This document shows positions 8,683 to 14,956 of a stretch of 48,712 nucleotides of DNA, piece by piece (positions within the stretch are counted from its first letter, which is position 1; every line of letters starts with the position of its first letter). This DNA is from Bradyrhizobium algeriense (GTDB taxonomy: Bacteria; Pseudomonadota; Alphaproteobacteria; Rhizobiales; Xanthobacteraceae). The position numbers were made by a program, and so were the translations under genes. The notes under the pieces were generated by a model. That model saw only the letters and a program-made list of their open reading frames with translations, had not been told where the DNA came from and made no database searches. The stretch is taken from NCBI RefSeq assembly GCF_003062295.1, contig NZ_PYCN01000037.1:1-48712 (forward strand). Reading direction: 5' to 3'.

Positions 8683-8722
8683 GCTGCCAGGGTTTTTGCT
8701 GCCAAGGTTTTTGCTGCCAAGG
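8678..8722. repeat. 15-bp tandem repeat, 3 copies, starting in the terminator T-run
   Basis: TTTTTGCTGCCAAGG-type units occur at 8678, 8693 and 8708; the first has one difference. The array begins inside the T-run of the preceding terminator and looks like slippage growth of its tail. No gene covers it. Confidence 0.85.
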
Positions 8723-8911
8723 GACGATTTGGCAGGGCCGCCGGGTTTGTTGGCTGCGCCGCCGGGGTCCGGCCGAAGGTCCCGGCAAATGAACCCAAAA
8801 TGCCCCCGGGACGACTATAATCCGTCACTCCGCGGCCTTGCCAAAGCGAGGCGTTGCACCTAGTTTCCGGCCCATTCGCGACCCCCTTTTTGGGGCCATC
8901 GCGTGAAGGAT

Positions 8912-8988
8912 GCAGTTGTAGCTCAGTTGGTTAGAGCGCCTGTCTGTGGAACAGGAGGTCGGTGGTTCGAGCCCACCCAACTGTACCA
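8912..8988 (+). tRNA. tRNA-His (GTG), no encoded G-1, A73
   Basis: A full cloverleaf can be drawn over 77 nt including an encoded CCA. The acceptor is GCAGTTG/CAACTGT with a G1:U72 wobble. The D-arm has GTTGG, the anticodon stem is CCTGT/ACAGG, and the loop CTGTGGA gives anticodon GTG at 8946-8948. The T-arm is GGTGG/CCACC with loop TTCGAGC. The base before position 1 is T and the discriminator is A73, so the G-1:C73 identity pair of ordinary bacterial tRNA-His is missing. This form is known from a group of alphaproteobacteria with a divergent histidyl-tRNA synthetase. Confidence 0.96.
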
Positions 8989-9038
8989 GCCTTCCACCGC
9001 CGCTAATTCGGAAAATGTCCGGCGCTGCTGCTGCCGGC

Positions 9039-9803
9039 TCATTTGCCCGTTTCAGGCCCGCCGCCCTTCACGCGGTCGCCGATCTTCATGAAAAGCCGGG
9101 CTGAGACGATCGCGCAGCAGGTCCAGACCAGAAATCCCAGCGCGCCGGAAAATACGTTTGCTGCCAAAGACCCAATGCCGGAACGGATGTCATGTGCGCC
9201 GCCAAGCCATGCGAGCCCTGCAATCGAAATGACGATCAGGATGAAGGGCAGCGCAGTAATGAAGTACGCCTTGACGATAAGCCAGGCGTGGCCGCCTGTA
9301 TCCGCGAAAGCGTTTCGGACGGAAGCGCCCGGCACGTCTGCAGCGACGGCGGGCAGGAAAATCGTCAGTCGCAGCACGGCAAAGACGACCAGCGCAAACA
9401 AGACGACGCTGATGATGGCTTCCGCGCGATCGGATGGTGCGACGGCGCCCGGCAGATGAAGCGGGATGTCCGTAAGCACCCAAAAGCCGGCAGTCCAGCC
9501 AAGCATGCGCCGAAACCGAACAGTCGATATATCGAAACGGTATCCAGAGGCAGCTTCACCTAATATCAGCAGGCGATAGATCGCGATTTCGAACGGCACG
9601 AGCACAAATGCGCCGATCAGATCGAGGACCTCCGCAAGCATGCGATTGTCCGATATCGCCGGAATTGCGCCGATCAACGCGAAGAAGGCGGCGCTCGCAC
9701 AGGCAATGATGGACTGACTGCGCAGCCGCACCGATAGTTCGCCAAGGTCATCCCACACCGTTCGGAGAATCGTGCTGACGGGCAGCGAAGAAGTGATGGT
9801 CAC
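9039..9803 (-). CDS. Multi-pass membrane protein of unknown function (254 aa)
   Basis: I do not recognise a characterised family. The 254-residue product has about six hydrophobic segments: roughly residues 30-50, 60-80, 98-115, 128-150, 175-195 and 215-240. The segments are separated by short loops, and the C-terminus is charged (KIGDRVKGGGPETGK). The shape resembles integral membrane proteins of the glycerophosphodiesterase-associated or YciC-like group, but that is only a resemblance. The start is GTG at 9803, the only plausible one upstream of the first span. It stands alone, with its 3' end facing the tRNA-His gene. Confidence 0.75.
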   Translation of the reverse strand: MTITSSLPVSTILRTVWDDLGELSVRLRSQSIIACASAAFFALIGAIPAISDNRMLAEVLDLIGAFVLVPFEIAIYRLLILGEAASGYRFDISTVRFRRMLGWTAGFWVLTDIPLHLPGAVAPSDRAEAIISVVLFALVVFAVLRLTIFLPAVAADVPGASVRNAFADTGGHAWLIVKAYFITALPFILIVISIAGLAWLGGAHDIRSGIGSLAANVFSGALGFLVWTCCAIVSARLFMKIGDRVKGGGPETGK

Positions 9804-9982
9804 GGTGTTGTGTCGCCCTTCCGCGGGAGTGAATTAAAATCAGTTATGGACGGCGACCGGCCCGCGTCAAAAGGCCAATACCCGCTCTGCTTGCCAATCG
9901 CCTAACGTTCACTCACAATTCCAGGGGGAATCGGGCGCACGCAGCAATAAAGCCCGGTCGTTCCGTCGGGGTGGGGGAATCT

Positions 9983-10345
9983 ATGTTGGCTGTCGCATCA
10001 AGGAGGGGCCAGCTAGGAATGCTGCTGGCTACCGTGCTCGGGGTTTCGATCTCGCCCGCCGCCGGTCAGACCTACACGCCCGAACAGGAGCAGGCCTGCA
10101 CCGGTGACGCGTTCCGGCTGTGCAGCTCCGAGATTCCCGATGTCGGCCGCGTGACGGCCTGCATGGTCGCCAAAAAATCCCAGCTTTCGCCGCCCTGCCG
10201 CGCCCAGTTCGGGCCAGATCCCGAGCCCCGCGAGGCTGCGGCCAGACCGGCCGGCCGGCCGACCGTGATCCGGCCGGCAACGCCGCGCAAGGCCGTGAAC
10301 GCCAAGGCGCGCAAAGCAAAAAAGCCGGCGAAACCCGTGACCTAA
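9983..10345 (+). CDS. Exported Cys-rich protein with a GLG1/FGFR-type repeat-like motif (120 aa)
   Basis: This small exported protein begins with a signal peptide (hydrophobic GMLLATVLGVSISPAAG, cleavage near AAGQ). A single Cys-rich segment follows, with the pattern ACTGDAFRLC...DVGRVTACM...LSPPCRAQF. It resembles one unit of the cysteine-rich GLG1/FGFR repeat (C, D, LC, GRV, C, LS, C). The last 45 residues are Pro/Ala/Arg/Lys-rich and basic. ATG 9983 has GGGGGA 7 nt upstream; a GTG at 9971 would add four residues. Function is unknown. The stop codon lies in a 17-bp tandem duplication. Confidence 0.75.
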   Translation: MLAVASRRGQLGMLLATVLGVSISPAAGQTYTPEQEQACTGDAFRLCSSEIPDVGRVTACMVAKKSQLSPPCRAQFGPDPEPREAAARPAGRPTVIRPATPRKAVNAKARKAKKPAKPVT

Positions 10346-10380
10346 CGGCACGGGTGACCTGACGGCACGGGCGACCTGAC
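10337..10380. repeat. 17-bp tandem duplication overlapping the stop codon
   Basis: GTGACCTAACGGCACGG (10337-10353) is followed by GTGACCTGACGGCACGG (10354-10370) and a third partial unit. The first unit contains the TAA stop of the preceding gene, so the array sits across a gene end. Confidence 0.85.
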
Positions 10381-10479
10381 TCCGACGCGCCATTTTCAAG
10401 GTTCCTCTGCGCGGCAGACTGACGCCTTGTTTGCGCCATCTGCAATGAGCATCTCCTTTGGGCAAGAGGAGAGGGTTCA

Positions 10480-10809
10480 TTGAGCGCACATCAAAAGGAG
10501 CTCGACCGGCATTTTGCCTGGTTTGAGAAAAAGCTGCCGCCTGGGCCGGCGAAGTTCGTTGGCTGGGTACGTAAGCCGTCATCGATCTACGTCCGGATTC
10601 CGCTCGCGTTTCTCCTGGTCGTCGGCGGCTTTCTCAGCTTCCTGCCGGTACTGGGACTCTGGATGCTGCCGCTCGGACTCCTTTTGTTCGCGCAGGACGT
10701 GCCGCCGCTGCAGAAGCCGATGGCGCAGGGGCTCGGATGGATCGAGCGCAAATGGCTCGAACGGCAGCGCGCAAAGCTCGAGCGCGAGCGTGCAAAAGGC
10801 GCGCAATGA
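10480..10809 (+). CDS. Small membrane protein, PGPGW-like (109 aa)
   Basis: This hypothetical membrane protein has 109 residues. A charged N-terminus (DRHFAWFEKKLPPGPAK) is followed by two close hydrophobic spans (IPLAFLLVVGGFLSFLPVLG and LWMLPLGLLLFA). The tail is strongly basic and probably coiled (ERKWLERQRAKLERERAK). The layout recalls the PGPGW family of small transmembrane proteins, but the signature is not exact. The start is TTG at 10480, supported by AGAGGAGAGG 6 nt upstream; no ATG fits. No operon partner is apparent. Confidence 0.72.
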   Translation: MSAHQKELDRHFAWFEKKLPPGPAKFVGWVRKPSSIYVRIPLAFLLVVGGFLSFLPVLGLWMLPLGLLLFAQDVPPLQKPMAQGLGWIERKWLERQRAKLERERAKGAQ

Positions 10810-10946
10810 GCCGATCACTTCACGCTGCAAGGCATTCAACCGATTCCGTTTTCGATTCCGGGCGTGCTTATACGGTGTGACTCAAAAACCAGCCTTGTTG
10901 GCAATTACGTGGCTTCATCGCGGCATCCCTTAAATTTTTCTTTCGC

Positions 10947-10964
10947 GAATCAGCCCGCTGATTC
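10947..10964. promoter_or_regulatory. 8-bp perfect dyad upstream of the parA-like gene
   Basis: GAATCAGCCCGCTGATTC is a perfect inverted repeat with a 2-nt centre, 37 nt before the ATG. Position and symmetry suit an operator for autoregulation or a short 5' UTR hairpin. Confidence 0.45.
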
Positions 10965-11000
10965 ATTTTCAGCTTCTGGGGTCAACTTGGAGGCCAATGT

Positions 11001-11681
11001 ATGAACGTAATAGTATTTGCATCACGTAAGGGGGGCTCGGGAAAGAGTACCCTGGCTGCTCACCTCGCTGCCCATGTTCACAAGGCAACGAAGCCCATCC
11101 TTCTGGTCGATGCCGACCCGCAGGGCTCGCTTACTCTCTGGCACAAATTGCGCGGTACCAACGAACCGCCGATCAAGGCCGCGGTGAATTCCGTCAGCGG
11201 CATCGTCGCTGCCGCCAAGCGCGACGGCATCGAATGGGTGTTCATCGACACGCCGCCGAATCTTTCGGCCGTCGTCGACGACGCGATTCGTAACGCCACG
11301 ATGGTGATCATTCCGGCGCGGCCCGGCGTGTTCGACGTCAACGCGGTGCAGGAAACGATTCAGACCTGCCGCTCGGCGCGCAAGCCCTACGCGGTCGTGG
11401 TCAACGGCGCACCTGCCGAACGCGACGGCGTCGAGAGCCGCATCGTCACCATCGCGCGCGAAGCGCTGGCGAAATTCCGCGCGCCGGTGTGGAGCGGCCA
11501 GATCACCAACCGCGCCGACCTGATCATGGCGCTGAGCCAGGGCGAAGGCGCCCGCGAATATTATGCGGAAGGCCGGGCCGCGGCCGAGATCACCAGGCTG
11601 TGGGGCGCGATCGAACGTTCGATCAAGGCGATCCGCGGGTCGGCGTCGGCATCGGGTGCCATGCACAAGCAGGCGGCGTAA
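11001..11681 (+). CDS. ParA/MinD-like ATPase (orphan)
   Basis: This deviant-Walker P-loop ATPase of 226 residues carries the ParA signature KGGSGKST at residues 10-17 with the intermonomer Lys10. It also has the DADPQGS switch I at about 38-44 and the Walker B FIDTPPN near 82. ParA-type proteins dimerise on ATP and bind DNA or membrane to position cargo. It has no N-terminal HTH and no ParB or parS neighbour, so it belongs to the small orphan ParA group rather than a chromosomal segregation pair. The ATG has GGAGGCCA 4-8 nt upstream. It is probably monocistronic, being followed by a strong terminator. Confidence 0.9.
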   Translation: MNVIVFASRKGGSGKSTLAAHLAAHVHKATKPILLVDADPQGSLTLWHKLRGTNEPPIKAAVNSVSGIVAAAKRDGIEWVFIDTPPNLSAVVDDAIRNATMVIIPARPGVFDVNAVQETIQTCRSARKPYAVVVNGAPAERDGVESRIVTIAREALAKFRAPVWSGQITNRADLIMALSQGEGAREYYAEGRAAAEITRLWGAIERSIKAIRGSASASGAMHKQAA

Positions 11682-11707
11682 CAACGCCGCTTTTCTTTCT
11701 GACAAAG

Positions 11708-11731
11708 ACGCGCGGCGCTCCGCGCGTTTTT
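11708..11731 (+). terminator. Intrinsic terminator after parA-like gene
   Basis: ACGCGCGG (11708-11715) pairs with CCGCGCGT (11720-11727) across a CGCT loop and is followed by TTTT. It lies 27 nt after the stop codon. Confidence 0.85.
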
Positions 11732-11812
11732 CCTTTGTGGGTAGGGCAAACGGTATCGTCGTCATTCGACCCGTTGGCTCGCAACTGACGAGTGGAGGGA
11801 GAACAGCGTCCC

Positions 11813-11926
11813 TTACGCCACCATCAGCACGTAGAGCACGACGACCGGCGATAGCGTCAGGATCACCGACCAGATGCCGACGCCCCACAGAATGTCCTCG
11901 GTGCTAAAACTCTGTTCCCGAGGCAT
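11813..11926 (-). CDS. Small single-span membrane protein (37 aa)
   Basis: This short frame runs from ATG 11926 to TAA 11813. The product starts MPREQSFSTEDILWG and then has one hydrophobic span ending VLYVLMVA at the stop. The ribosome site is weak (CAAGAACA). Support comes from the divergent 46-residue protein at 12183. Both show I-W-x3-L-x2-[A/S]-P-V at the same place in a C-terminal span, and both end a few residues later in L-[LM]-V-[AS]. I do not recognise a family. It would be missed by a length cut-off. Confidence is moderate because the frame is short. Confidence 0.5.
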   Translation of the reverse strand: MPREQSFSTEDILWGVGIWSVILTLSPVVVLYVLMVA

Positions 11927-12182
11927 GGTGTTCTTGTATTCGAAATGCACGACGCGGCCCCGCGTTGCTGTTGTAATGGGGCTACCGATACGCGACCAGT
12001 TTTAAAAACCCGGTTGCGATTTCGCTTGCATTTGACCGCGCCTGCTACCGCCGATTAACCACCGCGCTATCCTGGTTAATGGCTGGTGAGTGCGAAGCCG
12101 CAACTTCGAGCAAAGGCCCGGCCGCGACATTAAAATTTTATCAGTAGGTTTCTCCTCAAAGAACATCACCGGGGGAACCACT

Positions 12183-12323
12183 ATGATCGCGCACGACAGG
12201 AAATATCCGACCGGCGAACTCGCCCAGCGGGCGCATGACGTTCTCTTGGTGTCGTCGTTCGCGATCTGGGCGATGGTGCTCGGCTTCGCGCCGGTGCTGA
12301 CCTATCGCCTGCTGGTCAGCTAA
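12183..12323 (+). CDS. Small single-span membrane protein (46 aa)
   Basis: ATG 12183 follows GGGGGAACC at a good spacing. The 46-residue product has a polar N-terminus (MIAHDRKYPTGELAQRAHD) and one C-terminal membrane span ending TYRLLVS. It shares the motif I-W-x3-L-x2-A-P-V with the divergent 37-residue frame at 11813-11926. It stands alone between a gene-free stretch and the DapA-like gene. No function can be assigned; small single-span proteins of this kind often modulate membrane complexes. Confidence 0.65.
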   Translation: MIAHDRKYPTGELAQRAHDVLLVSSFAIWAMVLGFAPVLTYRLLVS

Positions 12324-12377
12324 GGCGCATTGCTTCCGCTCGCCATCCAAGGCGAGCGGGGCCGGCCATCTCTCTTC

Positions 12378-12411
12378 GCGCGACGTTCAGCTTGGCGCGA
12401 CGTTCAGGCCT
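12378..12411. repeat. 17-bp tandem duplication overlapping the dapA-like stop codon
   Basis: GCGCGACGTTCAG-type units start at 12378 and 12395 (13 identical leading bases each). The second copy carries the TCA that is the TGA stop of the minus-strand gene. The arrangement parallels the duplication at 10337. Confidence 0.75.
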
Positions 12412-13333
12412 GACGCAACAGCGGCGGCGTGCGCCGCTCGATTTCCTCGTCCAGCAACGCTGCGAGCTCCGGGCTCACCTCCACCATCGGCAGGCGAACC
12501 TCGGCGCTGTCGATCAGCCCGCTGCGCTTAAGCCAATACTTTGCCGGCGCCGGGCTCGGCTCCGCGAACAGCAGCCGGGTCAGTCCGGAAATGGCCTTCC
12601 AGCACGCCAGCGCGCCGCCACGATCGCCCTGCTTCATGATCGTCTGCACCGAGGCGAACGCTTCGGTCTCCAGATGCGCCGACAGCAGGATCGCTCCGTC
12701 GACGCCGTCGGCGAGCGCTTCGTGATACAGCGCGTCTTCGCCGGTCAGCACGCGAAAGCCGGGCGGCCGCCGGCTCAGGAAATCGATCGACTGCGCGCGG
12801 TCGGCGCCGCAATCCTTCATGCCGGCAATGTTCGGATGCAAGGCGAGCTGAAGCAGCGTCTCGTTGGTGAGGCTGACGCCGGTCCGGTAAGGGATGTTGT
12901 AGAGCACGATCGGCCACGAGGCGTGATCGGCGAGCGCGGTGAAGTGCTGCACCAGGCCGCGCTGCGAGGGGCGGATGTAATAGGGGCTCGCGATCAGATA
13001 GCCGTCGATCGGCCAGGCCGCCGTCTCATCCAGCGCATCCAGCACCTTCGCGGTAGAGGCTCCGGACAGGCCCAACAGGATCGGCAGGCGGCGGCCGCTG
13101 CCGGATAGCTCGCTGCGCGTCACCATCACCAGCCGCTCGAGCTCGTCCACGCGGAGCGACATGCCTTCGCCCGACGTCGCCGCGAGAATGAAGCCGTCGA
13201 CCGGGCCGGCCGCATAGTGCCTGACGAGCCGGCGTAATGACGCCTCGTCGAGTTCGCCGTCGCGAAACGGCGTGATGAGCGGCAGCCACAGGCCCTGCAG
13301 GCGGCTTGCCAGATCGTTGGTCGGGTCAGTCAT
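12404..13333 (-). CDS. DapA-family aldolase (dihydrodipicolinate synthase/N-acetylneuraminate lyase superfamily)
   Basis: This class I aldolase has a TIM-barrel of 309 residues. It shows the family features: LPLITPF start, AATSGEG (Thr53/Ser54 in place of the usual TTGE), YNIPYRTG with Tyr145 and Arg150, and the Schiff-base lysine Lys173 in GMKDCGAD. Arg150 matches the carboxylate-binding Arg of DapA, so a pyruvate-condensing or keto-acid lyase activity is likely. The TSGE variant and lack of lysine-pathway neighbours suggest a paralogue and not the main lysine enzyme. A hairpin with a T7 run lies 43 nt upstream of the ATG on the coding strand. A 17-bp duplication covers the stop codon. Confidence 0.85.
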   Translation of the reverse strand: MTDPTNDLASRLQGLWLPLITPFRDGELDEASLRRLVRHYAAGPVDGFILAATSGEGMSLRVDELERLVMVTRSELSGSGRRLPILLGLSGASTAKVLDALDETAAWPIDGYLIASPYYIRPSQRGLVQHFTALADHASWPIVLYNIPYRTGVSLTNETLLQLALHPNIAGMKDCGADRAQSIDFLSRRPPGFRVLTGEDALYHEALADGVDGAILLSAHLETEAFASVQTIMKQGDRGGALACWKAISGLTRLLFAEPSPAPAKYWLKRSGLIDSAEVRLPMVEVSPELAALLDEEIERRTPPLLRQA

Positions 13334-13375
13334 CGTTCCATCTCCTCATGGGGGTAAGCCGGAGACGGGACCAAT

Positions 13376-13401
13376 AAAAAAACCCCGTCCAGACGGCGGG
13401 G
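13376..13401 (-). terminator. Intrinsic terminator just upstream of the dapA-like gene
   Basis: On the minus strand, a 7-bp stem (forward 13383-13389 with 13395-13401, one wobble) is followed by T7 (forward 13376-13382). It ends 43 nt before the dapA-like ATG, so it either ends an upstream transcript or lies in the gene's leader. Confidence 0.75.
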
Positions 13402-13450
13402 CTTTCGGGATCGCGGGTTGCGGCAGTATCTAGCGCGCGCGTCGATCTCG

Positions 13451-13474
13451 GGTCCCCAGGTGGGGACCTTTTTT
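13451..13474 (+). terminator. Intrinsic terminator on the plus strand in a gene-free region
   Basis: GGTCCCC (13451-13457) pairs with GGGGACC (13462-13468) across AGGT-containing bases, followed by T6. No plus-strand protein gene lies within 1.1 kb upstream, so any transcript it ends would be non-coding. Confidence 0.75.
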
Positions 13475-13562
13475 CGACGACAAAGCTGCGCACGAACGCG
13501 TGATCATGTGCGGATGATGGTGGCAGCAGACCTCAATGTCAATCGGCGCAACGATATGGATT

Positions 13563-13622
13563 GTCGATGAGAGGCCTGTCGATGAAAGGCTTGTCGATGA
13601 AAGACTTATCGATGAAAGCTTG
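13563..13622. repeat. 15-bp tandem repeat, 4 copies, intergenic
   Basis: Units at 13563, 13578, 13593 and 13608 follow the pattern GTCGATGAAAGGCTT with one to four changes. The array lies between two minus-strand terminators and in no recognised gene. Confidence 0.88.
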
Positions 13623-13628
13623 CGGACG

Positions 13629-13660
13629 AAAAAAAAGCCGGGCCCAAAGGAGCCCGGCTT
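13629..13660 (-). terminator. Strong intrinsic terminator, minus strand
   Basis: On the minus strand AAGCCGGGC pairs with GCCCGGCTT (forward 13652-13660 and 13635-13643) and runs directly into T8. The lsrB-like gene ends 370 nt upstream on the same strand, across a repeat element, so a separate small transcript is possible. Confidence 0.85.
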
Positions 13661-13760
13661 GAGGTATTGGCCACGTGAGGCCGACACAATCACCTTCCAA
13701 GAGGGATTACTGAACTGCCGCGCCACTGGAGGAGGGGGACATATGCGCGACGCGACCGCT
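13660..13760 (-). ncRNA. Candidate small RNA ending at the 13629-13660 terminator
   Basis: This is a gene-free minus-strand stretch that ends in a strong terminator. Read on the minus strand it contains CCCCCTCCTCC (forward about 13729-13741), an anti-Shine-Dalgarno string of the kind carried by several rhizobial trans-acting sRNAs. It also contains a short GGCC/GGCC hairpin before the terminator. No promoter could be fixed. The same bases read on the plus strand are the purine-rich ribosome site of a 36-codon frame (13743-13853), so the plus-strand reading is a competing explanation. Confidence 0.3.
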
Positions 13761-13853
13761 CAGCATTTAAGCACTATGATCCTTATCCGTGCTGCGCGGC
13801 AACCGTCCGAGCCGCATGTCAGTCATGCGGTGAGCGGGCCCTCTATAAAATAG
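13743..13853 (+). CDS. Possible 36-residue protein with a strong ribosome site
   Basis: ATG 13743 follows GGAGGAGGGGGA at ideal spacing. The frame encodes 36 residues (MRDATAQHLSTMILIRAARQ..., ending SGPSIK) with no motif, span or signal peptide. The ribosome site is its only support. The composition is ordinary and the frame could be chance. It overlaps the candidate minus-strand sRNA. Confidence 0.3.
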   Translation: MRDATAQHLSTMILIRAARQPSEPHVSHAVSGPSIK

Positions 13854-13897
13854 GCTAATCCGCAAAGCGGGATGACGAAACGTCACCCGCTGCCATA

Positions 13898-14033
13898 GCG
13901 TTTTCGAGCGAAGTGGCTACCGGTTCGCATAGCAATCTTGTGCAGATTGCCTAGACTTTTCTGCGGTAGAAAAGCCGCGTCAAAACAAGAATCTAGAGAT
14001 TCGGTTCTGATGCAATCAGAACCCGATGCTCTA
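13898..14033. repeat. Intergenic palindromic repeat element abutting the lsrB-like stop codon
   Basis: The stretch from about GCGTTTTCGAGCGAAGTGG to GATGCTCTA has the form of a repeat I know from many Bradyrhizobium and Mesorhizobium intergenic regions. It includes CGTCAAAACAAGAATCTAGA and an internal hairpin GGTTCTGATGCAATCAGAACC-like (14003-14023). Its last bases (CTA at 14031-14033) are the TAG stop of the lsrB-like gene. Confidence 0.7.
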
Positions 14034-14954
14034 GGAGGGCCAGCGCTGCGCCTTGCTCACCACGAAGTCGCGGAACACCTGCACCCGCGCCACCGTCTTC
14101 AACTCTTCGGGATAGACAAAATACGTGTCGATCTGGATCGAGTCGGTCTCGCCGAACAACTGCACCAGGCGGTTGTTCTCCTCGACCAGATAGTCGGGGA
14201 GGGCGGCGATGCCGAGCCCCTGCTGACAGGCGCGGACCAGCCCCAGGATATTGTTGACCTTGAAGTAGGCCTCGCGCGGACCCGAGCCGTTACGGCCGGC
14301 GTCGATCAGCCAGGAGCGGTTCTGCAGATGCGTCGGAACCTGCGCATCGCTCAGCATGATGATGCGATGCGAGTCGAGGTCGTCCAGCGTGCGTGGCGTG
14401 CCGAAGCGCTTGATGTATTCCGGAGAGCAATAGGCGTGGAAGCCGATCGAGAACAGCTTGCGCTGGATCAGGTCCGGCTGGGTCGGCTTGCGGGTGCGGA
14501 TCGCGACGTCGGCCTCGCGCATCGACAGATCGAGATCTTCGTCGGTCACGATCATGGAGATCCGGATGTCCGGGTAGAGCGCGGTGAACTCGTCGAGCCG
14601 CGGGATCAGCCAGTTGATGCCGAGCGCCGGCGGCGTCGTGATCTTGAGGTCGCCACTCGGCCGCTCGCGGCTGTCGGTGAGCTTGGCGCGCGCCGCCTGC
14701 AACTGCATGAACACGTCATGCGCGGTGCGAAACAACAGGTCGCCCTGTTCGGTGAGGATCAGCCCGCGCGCGTGGCGGTGGAACAGCGACACCGCGAGCT
14801 CCTGCTCCAGCGCGCTGACCTGCCGCGATACCGCCGATTGCGAAAGCCCGAGCTGTTCGCCGGCGTGGGTAAAGCTTCCCGCCTCTGCAGCCGCGTGAAA
14901 GACTTTCAGCTTGTCCCAATCCATGTCCGATGATCCGTCCCGTGTTCTAGGCAT
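14031..14954 (-). CDS. lsrB: LysR-family regulator, LsrB/VtlR-like
   Basis: This LysR-type transcription factor has 307 residues. The winged HTH starts at MDWDKLKVFHAAAEAGSFTH and includes SQSAVSRQVSALEQEL; a periplasmic-binding-protein-like effector domain follows from about residue 100. The HTH and the position behind trxB match rhizobial LsrB/VtlR, which controls envelope and oxidative-stress genes. Of the cysteines reported as redox-sensitive in Sinorhizobium LsrB, two positions appear kept (C166 and C233, counted from MDWDK) and the first is Val here; that comparison is from memory. The ATG at 14954 lies 2 nt after the trxB stop; ATG 14924 (MDWDK) is an equally possible start. The stop codon lies at the edge of a repeat. 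Confidence 0.85.
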   Translation of the reverse strand: MPRTRDGSSDMDWDKLKVFHAAAEAGSFTHAGEQLGLSQSAVSRQVSALEQELAVSLFHRHARGLILTEQGDLLFRTAHDVFMQLQAARAKLTDSRERPSGDLKITTPPALGINWLIPRLDEFTALYPDIRISMIVTDEDLDLSMREADVAIRTRKPTQPDLIQRKLFSIGFHAYCSPEYIKRFGTPRTLDDLDSHRIIMLSDAQVPTHLQNRSWLIDAGRNGSGPREAYFKVNNILGLVRACQQGLGIAALPDYLVEENNRLVQLFGETDSIQIDTYFVYPEELKTVARVQVFRDFVVSKAQRWPS

Positions 14955-14956
14955 GA

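Noticed and set aside
13334..14030. tmRNA (ssrA) next to a dapA gene
   Set aside because: I looked for a permuted tmRNA with tag codons and a tRNA-like end; neither is present and the DapA protein looks like a paralogue without smpB nearby.
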